NCBI RefSeq assembly: GCF_048060115.1
Contig: NZ_JBHMIM010000011.1
Coordinates: 62,001-126,000, forward strand
Origin: Micromonospora_E sp048060115
GTDB taxonomy: Bacteria > Actinomycetota > Actinomycetes > Mycobacteriales > Micromonosporaceae
Direction of reading: 5' to 3'
DNA length: 64,000 nucleotides
A model generated the notes under the pieces. That model ran no database searches, was not told the origin of the DNA, and was given only the letters and a program-made list of their open reading frames with translations. Below are positions 15,718-24,819 of the stretch, piece after piece (positions within the stretch are counted from its first letter, which is position 1; the number at the start of each line of letters is the position of its first letter). A program made the position numbers and the translations under genes.

Positions 15718-16606
15718 GGCGTTCGCCCGGGCCACCACCGGGCTGCTGGAGACCGATCCGCGTACCGCGTTGGTGCTAGCCGACATCTCGTTCGAACTGT
15801 TCGCCCCGGCCGCCCGGCGGCACCCGGACCGGGTGCTCAACGTCGGCATCCGGGAGCAGCTGATGATCGGCGTGACCGGCGGGCTGGCGCTGACCGGGCT
15901 ACGCCCGATCGCCCACTCGTACGCCCCGTTCCTCGTCGATCGGGCGTACGAACAGATCAAGCTCGACCTCGACCATCAGGGTGTCGGCGCGGTGCTGGTC
16001 GCAATCGGTGGCTCGTACGACGCGTCGGCCGAGGGCCGCACCCACATGTCTCCCGGTGACGTCGCGCTGCTCGACACCATCGGATCGTGGACGGTGCGAG
16101 TCCCCGGGCACGCCGGCGAGGTCGGACCGTTGTTGCGGACGGCGGCGGCCAGCGACGATCCGGTCTACCTGCGGCTGAGTGCCCGCGCCAACAGCGGCGA
16201 GCACGGTGACGGGGTGTCGGGCCGGTTGGTGACGGTGCGTCGGGGCAGCGGGGGAGCCCCGGTCGTCGTCGCGGTCGGCCCGATGCTCGACCCGGTGCTG
16301 ACGGCGGTCGCCGGGCTGGACGTGACGGTGGCGTACACGAACACGCCACGGCCGTTGGACGTGGCCGGTCTGCGGATGCTCACCGATCAGGTGACGCCGG
16401 TGGTGGTGCTGGTCGAGCCGTACCTTGCCGGCACGTCCAGCCAGCTGGTCGGCGAGGCACTGGCGGACCGACCGTACCGATTGCTCGCGTTGGGGGTCGG
16501 CCGGGATGAACTGCACCGGTACGGCGGACCGGCGGATCACGATCGGTGGCACGGACTGGACGCGGTCGGCCTGCGCCGCTCGATCGGCCGCTTCCTCACC
16601 CGGTGA
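15710..16606 (+). CDS. Transketolase, C-terminal (pyrimidine-binding) subunit
   Basis: 298 residues covering the Pyr and C-terminal domains. NVGIREQLMIGVTGGLALTG holds the Glu that activates thiamine diphosphate in the partner subunit, and MSPGDVALLDTI and a Rossmann-like C-terminal half follow. It overlaps the N-terminal subunit gene by 8 bases, so the two are made together and should assemble as an alpha2beta2 enzyme. Related 1-deoxyxylulose-5-phosphate synthases are single-chain and differ at these motifs. Confidence 0.9.
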   Translation: MREAFARATTGLLETDPRTALVLADISFELFAPAARRHPDRVLNVGIREQLMIGVTGGLALTGLRPIAHSYAPFLVDRAYEQIKLDLDHQGVGAVLVAIGGSYDASAEGRTHMSPGDVALLDTIGSWTVRVPGHAGEVGPLLRTAAASDDPVYLRLSARANSGEHGDGVSGRLVTVRRGSGGAPVVVAVGPMLDPVLTAVAGLDVTVAYTNTPRPLDVAGLRMLTDQVTPVVVLVEPYLAGTSSQLVGEALADRPYRLLALGVGRDELHRYGGPADHDRWHGLDAVGLRRSIGRFLTR

Positions 16607-16626
16607 GCACGACTCCAAGATCCCGA

Positions 16627-16684
16627 CGATCTTGCGATTATCGACGGACTATTCGGACAAATGTTCTCGATAACTGCAAGATCG
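16627..16684. terminator. Long stem-loop between convergent transketolase and glycosyltransferase genes
   Basis: 18-base arms at 16627-16644 and 16667-16684 (CGATCTTGCGATTATCGA against CGATCTTGCAGTTATCGA on the other strand) pair with two mismatches around a 22-base loop. It lies 20 bases after the transketolase stop. Confidence 0.65.
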
Positions 16685-16685
16685 C

Positions 16686-16717
16686 GGGGGTGGGACGGGG
16701 GTGGGGGTGGGGGTGGG
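16686..16717 (+). other. G-tract cluster with G-quadruplex potential
   Basis: Six runs of three to five G on the + strand (16686-16690, 16692-16694, 16697-16701, 16703-16707, 16709-16713, 16715-16717) are separated by one or two bases. The tract abuts the stop codon of the leftward glycosyltransferase gene and follows the long stem-loop. The density of tracts meets simple quadruplex rules. Confidence 0.7.
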
Positions 16718-17425
16718 TCAGGAGGAGGCTGGCGGGCCCTCCCGGCGACGGGCGCGCTCCCGGCCGAGAATCCACAGCGCCTCCACCCCGTCCTTCCAGG
16801 TGATCTTCTTGCCTTCCTCCCGGCCGCGCGCGCGGTAGGAGATCGGCACCTCGTACGGGCGGATCCGACGGCGCAGCAGCTTACCGGTGACCTCTGCCTC
16901 CATGCCGAACCCCCGCGACTTCACGTCGAGCGAGCGGTACAACGACAGAGGCAGCAGTTTGAAACAGGTCTCCAGATCACCGATGTAGGAATTGAACATC
17001 ACGTTCGCCGCCGTGGTGACCGCCTTGTTGCCCATCACGTACCAGAAACTGTAGGCGCTGTGGCTGCCAAAGGTGCGGTTGCCGTAGACCACGGTGGCCC
17101 GGCCGTCGAGCACCGGCTCCAGCAACTTCGGGATGTCCTGCGGATCGTACTCAAGATCGGCGTCGAGAATCACGATGTAGTCACCCTCGGCGGAATCGAC
17201 CGCGGTGCGGATCGCCGCGCCCTTCCCCGCGTTGCGCGGATGAGTGATCACCCTCAGCCGTGCGTCGTCGACCCGCCCCAGGATCTCACCGGTGCCGTCC
17301 CGGCTGCCGTCATCGACGACGACCAGCTCGATCTCGCACGGGTAGTCCACGGCGAGGGCCTGCTTGAGGGCGTCCCCGACGCGTTCTTCCTCGTTGTAGA
17401 CCGGCATGAGGATCGAGAGCTTCAC
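16718..17425 (-). CDS. Family 2 glycosyltransferase (polyprenol-phosphate sugar synthase type)
   Basis: 235 residues, a single GT-A domain. It starts KLSILMPVYNEEERV, followed by ELVVVDDGSRDGT (nucleotide-sugar binding), PRNAGKGAAIRT and the metal-binding ILDADLEYDP, then VYGNRTFG. This set is typical of dolichyl/polyprenyl-phosphate mannosyl- or glucosyltransferases. No membrane segment. Start: GTG at 17423-17425. Divergent from a GT-C membrane glycosyltransferase, which uses lipid-phosphate sugars, so it may make that donor (inference). Confidence 0.88.
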   Translation of the reverse strand: MKLSILMPVYNEEERVGDALKQALAVDYPCEIELVVVDDGSRDGTGEILGRVDDARLRVITHPRNAGKGAAIRTAVDSAEGDYIVILDADLEYDPQDIPKLLEPVLDGRATVVYGNRTFGSHSAYSFWYVMGNKAVTTAANVMFNSYIGDLETCFKLLPLSLYRSLDVKSRGFGMEAEVTGKLLRRRIRPYEVPISYRARGREEGKKITWKDGVEALWILGRERARRREGPPASS

Positions 17426-17603
17426 GATCAGTCTCCGAACGCAAGTAACGGCAGTCGCCCCAGAGTAGCCTGGCCAGTTCCAGATCGTACGACCGGCGAC
17501 ACGCCTGGTGTCGTGGCCACCAGGCCGGTCAGCACTGCCAGCGGGCAATGTGCGTCGGCGGTGCGGGCGGCGGACCGCCCGACAATGGTGTGTACTTCCC
17601 GCC

Positions 17604-19730
17604 ATGCCAGCCGGCTGGATCATCGCTCTCGTCGCCCCGCCACTGCTGTTTCTACTGGCCGCCTGTCTCGCCTGGCCAACTGGCAGCACGTCCGCAGCTC
17701 AGATCGTCGCTGCCGGCCGGCGGACAGTGGTGCTGGCCGCGCTGACAACCGGTGGGTTCGCCGTGGTAACGGTGGAGTCGCTCGGCGCGGCCGAGGCGCT
17801 GACCAGTCGGGCGTTCGCCGTTTCCTGGCTGACCGCACCGGTCGTGCTCGCCGCCGCGGCGGCTCGACGGTGGCGGTGGACGGTGCCGACGTCCCGGCCG
17901 CGTGTCACCGTGGCACTGTGCGCGTTGGCCGCCGGGTCGTGGCGGTGGGTCGGCCGGGCGTGGACATCGGCCGGCCGAGGCGAACGTCTGCTCGCCGGCA
18001 CGATCGGCGCGATGCTGTCGATCGAGCTGATCGTGGCGTTGCTCGCCGAACCGAACAACGTCGACTCGCAGACCTACCATCTGCCCAAGGTCGAGCACTG
18101 GGCGGCTCAGGGCACTCTGGAGTTCTGGCCGACCGCCATCCACCGCCAGGTGACCATTCCGCCGGGAGCCGAGTACCTGCTGCTGCACCTGCGGCTACTG
18201 ACCGGCGGCGACGCGCTGCACAACCTGGTGCAGTGGCTCGCCGGCGTCGGCTGTCTGTTGATCGTGACCCGGATCGTCGCGCAACTCGGGGGCGCGCGCC
18301 GGGCACAGCTGATCGCCGCCTTCGCGGTCGCCACCACCCCCATGGTGGTGCTCCAGGCGACCAGCACCCAGACGGACCTGGTAGTGGCGGCCTGGACCGG
18401 CTGTGTGGCCACGCTCGCGCTGGACGGACTGCGTCGACCGGCGACCATCGGTGCGGTGCTGGCGCTCGGTACCGCGACCGGACTGACGGCGGTCACCAAG
18501 ACGAGCGGACTGCTTGGGGCCGGCCCCATGCTGGTGCTCTGGGGACTGGGCCAGTTGCGCCTGTCGGGTTGGCCGCGTCGGCCGGGCGCGGTGCTACGGA
18601 CCGGGGCCGCCTCGCTGGCGATCCTGGCGGTGGCCGGGGTCTTCGTAGGCCCGTTCCTGGCCCGGGTGGCGGACGAGTTCGGCCATCCACTCGGCCCACC
18701 CCGGCTGCGGGAGTCGATCCCGATGCAGCGCCACGATCCCGCCGCTGTCCTGGTCAACGGCCTCCGGATCGGCCATACCGCGCTGGACACGCCATTCGCG
18801 CCACTACGCGCCGGTGCCGCGACGGCGATCGTGGCGGTCGCCGAGGCGGTCGGCGTCGATCCGCAGGATCCCGAGATCACCTTTCACCGCACCGAGTTCC
18901 CGGTGCCGGCGTGGTATCCCGACGAGGACCGGGTCGCTTTCCCACTCGCCGGTGGACTGGCGTTGGTCGCCGGGGTTCTCGCGCTCTGCCGGCCACGGCT
19001 GGTCGCTCCGCTGTCTTCCGGGACGGCCCGGGCGTACGCGGTGACGGCGGCAACCGCACTGGTGCTCTACTTCGCCACGATCAAGTGGCAACCGTGGGGC
19101 AACCGGCTACTGCTGTTCTGCCTGATCCTGGCCAGCCCGCTGATCGGACTCTGGCTCGATTCGATGTTGCGGCGCCGGACCGACCACCGGCGGCGCGACG
19201 AGTCACCGGACGACCGGCACCAGGCGCGTCGCCGCCGGTCGGTGGCGGTCACCGTCGCGGCGACGGTGCTGGCGACGTCGGCGCTGTCCGGGGTGCTCGC
19301 CGTCTCCTACGGTTTTCCACGCCGGCTGGTCGGTGCCGGCTCGGTGTTCAGCACCGACCCGTGGGAGACGCGGTTCCTGCGTCGGCCCGACTGGGCGGCG
19401 GACTTTCGCTGGGCCGCGAGCGAGGTACGGCGGGCCGACGTACAGCGGGTGGGCCTGGTGCAGCAGAACATCACCTGGGAGTATCCGTTGTGGCTACTGC
19501 TGCCCGATCACGAGATCGTGGCGCTGCAGTCGGTGTTGCCGGATCGAGCACCGGCTGCCCCTGAATCGGTCGACATCATCGTGTGCCTCGGGGACCGGGA
19601 CGACTGCACGGAGTTGACGCCGGTCGGCTGGACCCTGGAGTTCCGTGGCTACCTCGGGGTGGCGAGTCCCCCGGCCTGGGTCGGACCGGCGACGACCGCC
19701 ACGGCGAGGAACGACTTACACCGGGAGTGA
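17604..19730 (+). CDS. GT-C fold integral membrane glycosyltransferase
   Basis: 708 residues with about a dozen hydrophobic helices. The first extracytoplasmic loop has NNVDSQTYHLPKVEHWAAQG, matching the acidic (D-x-x-x-Y-H) motif of GT39/ArnT-like enzymes, and is followed by HRQVTIPPGAEYLLLHLR. The C-terminal about 150 residues form a soluble extracytoplasmic domain. These enzymes transfer a sugar from a polyprenyl phosphate to proteins or cell-wall glycans outside the membrane. Start ATG at 17604 (MPAGWIIALVAPP). Acceptor unknown. Confidence 0.82.
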   Translation: MPAGWIIALVAPPLLFLLAACLAWPTGSTSAAQIVAAGRRTVVLAALTTGGFAVVTVESLGAAEALTSRAFAVSWLTAPVVLAAAAARRWRWTVPTSRPRVTVALCALAAGSWRWVGRAWTSAGRGERLLAGTIGAMLSIELIVALLAEPNNVDSQTYHLPKVEHWAAQGTLEFWPTAIHRQVTIPPGAEYLLLHLRLLTGGDALHNLVQWLAGVGCLLIVTRIVAQLGGARRAQLIAAFAVATTPMVVLQATSTQTDLVVAAWTGCVATLALDGLRRPATIGAVLALGTATGLTAVTKTSGLLGAGPMLVLWGLGQLRLSGWPRRPGAVLRTGAASLAILAVAGVFVGPFLARVADEFGHPLGPPRLRESIPMQRHDPAAVLVNGLRIGHTALDTPFAPLRAGAATAIVAVAEAVGVDPQDPEITFHRTEFPVPAWYPDEDRVAFPLAGGLALVAGVLALCRPRLVAPLSSGTARAYAVTAATALVLYFATIKWQPWGNRLLLFCLILASPLIGLWLDSMLRRRTDHRRRDESPDDRHQARRRRSVAVTVAATVLATSALSGVLAVSYGFPRRLVGAGSVFSTDPWETRFLRRPDWAADFRWAASEVRRADVQRVGLVQQNITWEYPLWLLLPDHEIVALQSVLPDRAPAAPESVDIIVCLGDRDDCTELTPVGWTLEFRGYLGVASPPAWVGPATTATARNDLHRE

Positions 19731-19752
19731 CCGCGGGCGGTAATCTGCCCCC

Positions 19753-19929
19753 ATGGGCGACAAGGATGATCAGCCGGGACCGAGGAGGCGTCGGCCACCG
19801 ATCTGCCAGAAGTGTCTCGGTGCCGGAAAGGCCTTCACCTTCGCCCTGATCGGCGGCCGCACCCGGGAGGTCTGGCTCAAGTGCTCGGCGTGCTCCGGTT
19901 CGATCCAGTCACCGGTCGCCGGCCCGTGA
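19753..19929 (+). CDS. 58-residue double CxxC zinc-ribbon-like microprotein
   Basis: ATG at 19753 opens a frame of 58 residues with a basic, Pro/Arg-rich start (GPRRRRPP), then ICQKCLGAG, a central FTFALIGGR and LKCSACSGS. The two CxxC knuckles, each followed by a Gly-rich turn, suggest one bound zinc, as in DnaJ-type or rubredoxin-like ribbons. It follows the GT-C gene by 22 bases, on the same strand. I do not recognise a named family. The stop codon lies in the first copy of a 36-base duplication. Confidence 0.7.
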   Translation: MGDKDDQPGPRRRRPPICQKCLGAGKAFTFALIGGRTREVWLKCSACSGSIQSPVAGP

Positions 19930-19988
19930 CGCCGAGGTCCGTCACCCAGTGGCCGGTCGCCGGCCCGTGACGCCGAGGTCCGTCACCC
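19912..19988. repeat. Tandem 36-base direct repeat, period 41
   Basis: Two perfect 36-base copies (19912-19947 and 19953-19988) are separated by 5 bases. The first copy carries the last five codons and the stop of the CxxC microprotein. Each copy holds a small inverted repeat GTGACG...CGTCAC that could act as a weak terminator, so the duplication doubles the hairpin. Confidence 0.9.
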
Positions 19989-20022
19989 GGTCGCGCCTGA
20001 GGTCTGTGCTCCAGTGGGCAGG

Positions 20023-20472
20023 TCAGGCTGCGGCGCTGCGGGCGTCCACCGGGCGGGCCAGGAACGCGTAGCTGAACAACGCTTCGACGTGGCTGGCCCG
20101 GTCCGGATCACCGATCTTGATCAGGAAACGCTCCCGGATCCCGTCGATCGCGGTCACCGCGAGTTCGACGATCCCGGCGCGGGGATCGGTGGTCCAGGTG
20201 ACGTGATCAAGGTGCCGTAGCTCGCTGTTGAGGTGCAGTCGCAGGCGCCGCCACAGGATGGTCTCCTGGGTAACCACCAGGCGGCGTTTGGTGAGAAGCA
20301 GCAGGTAGTCACCCTGCATTGGCTGGTCAGGGCGTTGGCACCGGGCGACGAGGACGGTGCGTTCGTTGGGGGAGACACAGCGCCGGAGCACCGGCATGTG
20401 TCGGCTGGTTGTCGCTATCGGCACGGCGGTCTCCGCCGCTGCCGGCAGGAACGTACGGGAGAAGACGTCCAT
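20023..20472 (-). CDS. Conserved hypothetical protein, PH-like fold suspected
   Basis: 149 residues, no signal peptide or membrane helix. The region GDYLLLLTKRRLVVTQETILWRR followed by alternating strand-like segments looks like a small beta-rich PH/GRAM-type domain; that is inference from pattern only. ATG at 20470-20472. A perfect palindrome TGTCGT-GTTA-ACGACA (20472-20487) overlaps the start and could be an operator or leader hairpin. The product is lone, 55 bases from the end of the thiolase gene on the same strand. Confidence 0.7.
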   Translation of the reverse strand: MDVFSRTFLPAAAETAVPIATTSRHMPVLRRCVSPNERTVLVARCQRPDQPMQGDYLLLLTKRRLVVTQETILWRRLRLHLNSELRHLDHVTWTTDPRAGIVELAVTAIDGIRERFLIKIGDPDRASHVEALFSYAFLARPVDARSAAA

Positions 20473-20527
20473 GTCGTGTTAACGACACGTCAACCCTCCA
20501 TGACTCGGGGTAGTCGTGAAATTTCAA

Positions 20528-21700
20528 CTACAGAATTTCCACGACGGTGGCGTTGGCCATCCCGCCGCCCTCGCACATCGTCTGCAACCCGTACCGGATG
20601 CCGTTGGACCGCATGTGGTGCAGCATCGTCGTCATGATGCGGGCGCCGCTGGCACCGAGCGGATGGCCGAGTGCGATCGCACCGCCGCGCGGATTCAACC
20701 GGGCCGGATCGGCACCGGTCTCGGCCAGCCAGGCCAAAGGTACGGGCGCGAACGCCTCGTTGACCTCGTACACCCCGATGTCGTCCAAGCTCAACCCGGC
20801 ACGCCGCAGCGCCTTGGCGGTCGCCGGAATCGGCGCGGTCAGCATCATCACCGGGTCGTCCCCGACGACCACCGCGGTGTGCACCCGGGCAAGCGGTCGT
20901 ACGCCGTGCGCCTGGGCCCACTCGGAGGTGGTGACGGCCAGCGCCGCCGCCCCGTCGGAGATCTGCGAAGCCGACCCGGCGGTCACCACACCGTCGGTGC
21001 GGAACGGGGTCGCCAACTCGCCGAGCTTCGCCAGCGACGTCTCCCGGCGGATCCCTTCGTCGGCACCGAACTTGTCGCTGCCGGTCACCGGAACCGGGGC
21101 GATCTCGGCGTCGAACTCGCCGGCGTCCTGGGCCGTTGCCGCCCGCTGGTGGCTGGTCAACGCGAACTCGTCGAGCACGCCACGCGACAGGCCCCACCGG
21201 GCGGCGATCAGCTCGGCGCCGACACCCTGGTTGAACGGCACCGGCTCATCCGGGTCGGTACCGTCGACCCCACGGTAACGTTCCCGGACCTGCTCGCCGA
21301 AGGGGCGGCCGTCGCCGGTGCTGGCGCCCATCGGCACCCGGGTCATCGACTCGACGCCGCCGGCCACCACCAGGTCGGCCTGCCCGGAGATGACCGACGC
21401 GGCGGCGAAGTGCAGCGCCTGCTGGCTGGATCCGCACTGCCGGTCGATCGTGGTCCCGGGCACCGACTCCGGCCATCCGGCCGCGAGGACGGCGCTGCGG
21501 CCGATGTTCCAGCTCTGGTCACCGACCTGGAAGACACAGCCCCAGACGACGTCGTCGACGCCTGCCGGGTCGAGGCCGGTCCGTTCGGCGAGCGCACGCA
21601 GCACGTGGCTGGACAACTCGACCGGATGCACCGATGCCAGCGTGCCCTTGCGCCGGCCGATCGGGGTCCGGACCGCTCCGACGATGACCGCGTCCCTCAT
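20528..21700 (-). CDS. Acetyl-CoA C-acyltransferase (thiolase)
   Basis: 390 residues, full thiolase length. The N-terminal VIVGAVRTPIGRRKGTLA, the nucleophilic Cys in DRQCGSSQQALHFAA, the His in NEAFAPVPLAW, and the C-terminal GGAIALGHPLGASGARI with CEGGGMANATVVE are all present, so it should be active. Start ATG at 21698-21700 (MRDAVIVGAV). It cleaves 3-ketoacyl-CoA in fatty-acid or sterol side-chain oxidation, or condenses acyl-CoAs. A second thiolase gene begins its C-terminus at 63.9 kb. Confidence 0.93.
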   Translation of the reverse strand: MRDAVIVGAVRTPIGRRKGTLASVHPVELSSHVLRALAERTGLDPAGVDDVVWGCVFQVGDQSWNIGRSAVLAAGWPESVPGTTIDRQCGSSQQALHFAAASVISGQADLVVAGGVESMTRVPMGASTGDGRPFGEQVRERYRGVDGTDPDEPVPFNQGVGAELIAARWGLSRGVLDEFALTSHQRAATAQDAGEFDAEIAPVPVTGSDKFGADEGIRRETSLAKLGELATPFRTDGVVTAGSASQISDGAAALAVTTSEWAQAHGVRPLARVHTAVVVGDDPVMMLTAPIPATAKALRRAGLSLDDIGVYEVNEAFAPVPLAWLAETGADPARLNPRGGAIALGHPLGASGARIMTTMLHHMRSNGIRYGLQTMCEGGGMANATVVEIL

Positions 21701-21768
21701 GCCTACTCCCCGGTAACTTGGTTTTCTGAATCCTACGCCGAGGCCCGTGCCGCTGGCATCCTTGGGCG

Positions 21769-22302
21769 GTGCGCGCCGAACCGGACGACCGACGACACCC
21801 TGACCGACGGCCGGAGCCCGACCCACGGTCAGACTCCGGTCCGCCGCCCGCCGACCTCAGCTGGCGGGTCCCCCTGAAGCTGCCGGTGGCGAAGATCATC
21901 GGAGCTGCGACGGTCCTGGCGGCAGGTCTGCTACTCGCCGACGGCGACCAGGTCCGACTGGCGCTCGCCGTCCTTGCCGCCGCGAGCATGACCGGATGGG
22001 CGCTGCGCGACCTGCTCGTGCCGGTGCGGATCACCGCCGGACCGGACGGAATCACGGTCGTCGCCGGGTTCGCCGGTCGCCGCCGACTCGGCTGGGGACA
22101 GATCGAGGCGATCACCGTCGACCGGCGCGGTCACCGGGGCGTACGCACCGAACTGTTGGAGATCGACGCCGGCGAGTCGCTGCACCTGCTCGGTCGGGGC
22201 GAACTCGGCACGGACCCGGCGGAGGTGGCCGCCGCGCTGCGCGCCCTACACTCGTGCAGCGAGGAGGTGAGCCACCCCCGGCGCTCGCGCGACGACCCGT
22301 GA
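21769..22302 (+). CDS. Membrane protein with bacterial PH-like domain
   Basis: 177 residues from a GTG at 21769. A charged Pro/Asp/Arg-rich N-terminus is followed by two transmembrane helices (KIIGAATVLAAGLLLA and LALAVLAAASMTGWAL). The cytoplasmic segment VRITAGPDGITVVAGFAGRRRLGWGQIE... is typical of the small PH domain of the mycobacterial low-molecular-weight antigen 6 family. Divergent from thiolase and convergent with rhomboid. Function unknown. Confidence 0.78.
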   Translation: MRAEPDDRRHPDRRPEPDPRSDSGPPPADLSWRVPLKLPVAKIIGAATVLAAGLLLADGDQVRLALAVLAAASMTGWALRDLLVPVRITAGPDGITVVAGFAGRRRLGWGQIEAITVDRRGHRGVRTELLEIDAGESLHLLGRGELGTDPAEVAAALRALHSCSEEVSHPRRSRDDP

Positions 22303-22334
22303 CAGGCACCTTGCGCTCGCGCAGCGGCCCCCGA

Positions 22335-23273
22335 TCAGGTCGCGTTGGTCAGCGCTATCCGGGCGACCGTGAGCAGGACCAGGAACAACAGCACCCCGCC
22401 GGTGCCGACTGCCTGCACCACCGTGCGGTTGGTCCGGGGGGCGTAGGCCAGGATCACCCCGACCAACGCGCCGGTGATCAGCCCACCGAGGTGCCCGGCG
22501 ATCGACAGACTGGACACGGTGAAGGTCAGCACCAGGTTGATCACCAGGATGCCGATGACCGCCGAGGTGTCCCGCTTCAGTCGGCGCAACACGATGAAGA
22601 AGCCGGCGAACAGGCCGAACACGGCGGTGGACGCGCCGGCGGACAAGGCCCCCGGATCGACCAGGTAGGCCGCCACGTTGCCACCGAACCCGGCGACCAG
22701 GTACAGCGCCAGGAACCGGGCCGGCCCGAGCACCGACTCCAGGTTGCGGCCGAGCACCCACAACGCCCACATGTTGAACGCCAGGTGCAGCAGGCCGTAG
22801 TGGATGAACATCGCGGTGATCAGGCGGTAGACGCCGCCACCGTCGATGCCGACGAAGACGTCGCCGTACATCGGCAGCGCACCGAGCAGGACGTCGCCGT
22901 TCGAGCGCACCGTGACGTCCGGGCCGATCACGCCGCCGAAGGCGTGCAGGGTCCCGGCGGCCGAGAACAGGCCGGCACCGAGCAGCGAACCACCACCGGA
23001 GATCGCCAGACCGATCAGCGCGAACACCGCGTTGATGCCGATCAGCGCCTTGGTGACGTAACCCTGCTGGCCGGCGGCACTGCCGCCGAAGGCAGTGCGC
23101 GCCGACCGCTGGGTCCGCCGCCCCTCGGCGACGCACTCCGGGCACTGGTGCCCGACTGCGGCTTCCTGCATGCAGTCGGGACAGATCGGCCGCTCACATC
23201 GGGCGCACCGGACCCAGGTCTCCCGGGACGTGTGCCGGTAGCAGACCGGCACCGCCGGGGCTGGATCACTCAT
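22335..23273 (-). CDS. Rhomboid-family intramembrane serine protease with N-terminal zinc finger
   Basis: 312 residues. Residues about 10-50 hold paired CxxC/H elements (CYRH, CARCERPICPDC, HQCPEC), a B-box-like zinc finger common in actinobacterial rhomboids. Six helices follow. The catalytic Ser lies in GASTAVFGLF and the His in IAGHLGGLITG. The HYGLLHLAFNMWALWVLG segment is the conserved rhomboid core. ATG at 23271-23273. It cleaves single-pass membrane substrates within the bilayer. Confidence 0.92.
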   Translation of the reverse strand: MSDPAPAVPVCYRHTSRETWVRCARCERPICPDCMQEAAVGHQCPECVAEGRRTQRSARTAFGGSAAGQQGYVTKALIGINAVFALIGLAISGGGSLLGAGLFSAAGTLHAFGGVIGPDVTVRSNGDVLLGALPMYGDVFVGIDGGGVYRLITAMFIHYGLLHLAFNMWALWVLGRNLESVLGPARFLALYLVAGFGGNVAAYLVDPGALSAGASTAVFGLFAGFFIVLRRLKRDTSAVIGILVINLVLTFTVSSLSIAGHLGGLITGALVGVILAYAPRTNRTVVQAVGTGGVLLFLVLLTVARIALTNAT

Positions 23274-23421
23274 CGTGCCACCTCACTGCGCCGATCTCGG
23301 CGGTCGGTCCGAGTACTTGACCGCCAAGATTACCCGGCGCGGACCCCGACCGCCGCCTCAAGATCCACTAGCCGCACGCGACGACGGTGGTGGGACGACG
23401 GGCCGAGGATCCGACCGAGTT

Positions 23422-23949
<528 letters not shown>

Positions 23950-24069
23950 GGGTACTCCTCAGTTGTTGGTCAGTTCCATGCGGATCCTCCCATGTGCCCG
24001 ATCCGGTCACACGGAGGCACCCGAAGGTGGAGGATGACGGCGTAACGACGGCACAGGAGGTAGGCCACG

Positions 24070-24747
24070 GTGTTGAGGATCTCCAGGCGCGCCAGGCGAC
24101 GGGAACTCGTCCGAACGGAACTCGGCGAGGGTCTAGATCATTTCATGCAGGCAGCGACGCATGCGGCCGGGGGCGTGGGGGCCACCGTCGGGCCTCGACT
24201 GCACGCCGCACGCGAGGCGGTGGCCCCCACGGCCGACCGGATGCGTGACTCCGCGTCACAGGGCGTGACGTGGACCATGGCCACGCTGGCACCCATCGCG
24301 GTGGCGGCCGCCGACGGCGCCCGCCAGGCCGGCCGGGCAACCAGGAAGGCGAAGGCGAAGAACATGAAGACAGCGAAACGAACCGGCCTCAAGGCGATGG
24401 CCGCGTCGAAGGCCACCGGCAGGACCGGGGCCAAGAAGGGCAGGTCGATGGGGAGCAGGCTCACCCCGGCCGGACGCAAGAGCGACGACCGCCGCCGTTG
24501 GCCGGTCGTCGTCGGGGTGCTCGCGGTCGGTGCGGCGATCGGCACCATCGCGGTACGCCGTCGACGTGCCGCCCAGTGGGAGGAGTACGACCCGGGACAG
24601 GCACTGGACTCGATGCAGGCCGCGACCAACGCGAGCCACGAGTCCGGCGCGCCGAAGTCGACCACCGGCGGCAAGCCGCACGGCGACCCGGTCGCCCCGA
24701 TGGACAGCGATCCGGCCGCCGCGGCCCGCAACGGAGGACGCTCCTGA
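24070..24747 (+). CDS. DUF5324-like membrane-anchored protein
   Basis: 225 residues from a GTG at 24070. A basic N-terminus leads to an Ala-rich amphipathic region (APTADRMRDSASQGVTW), a Lys-rich middle (RKAKAKNMKTAKRTG) and one transmembrane helix (WPVVVGVLAVGAAIGTIAV) followed by RRRRAAQWEEYD, which reads as a stop-transfer. The tail is disordered. The layout matches DUF5324 proteins of actinomycetes, which lie beside ppiA and rhomboid. Function unknown. Confidence 0.72.
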   Translation: MLRISRRARRRELVRTELGEGLDHFMQAATHAAGGVGATVGPRLHAAREAVAPTADRMRDSASQGVTWTMATLAPIAVAAADGARQAGRATRKAKAKNMKTAKRTGLKAMAASKATGRTGAKKGRSMGSRLTPAGRKSDDRRRWPVVVGVLAVGAAIGTIAVRRRRAAQWEEYDPGQALDSMQAATNASHESGAPKSTTGGKPHGDPVAPMDSDPAAAARNGGRS

Positions 24748-24776
24748 CAGCACCGGCGCAGCAGTCGTCCCGCAGT

Positions 24777-24816
24777 GTCGGATCGCCGTGGCAGGTTCCT
24801 GCCACGGCGATCCGAC
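24777..24816. terminator. Perfect 19-base bidirectional hairpin
   Basis: Arms 24777-24795 and 24798-24816 are exact reverse complements around two T residues. It separates the rightward DUF5324-like gene from the leftward corA, whose stop is at 24820, so it serves both transcripts. Confidence 0.9.
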
Positions 24817-24819
24817 GTC

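Noticed and set aside
16661..19564. A very long open frame on the + strand over the glycosyltransferase region
   Set aside because: It crosses a stem-loop, the G-tracts, an opposite-strand gene and the GT-C gene in another frame. Its translation is Arg/Gly/Ala-rich shadow sequence with no domain.
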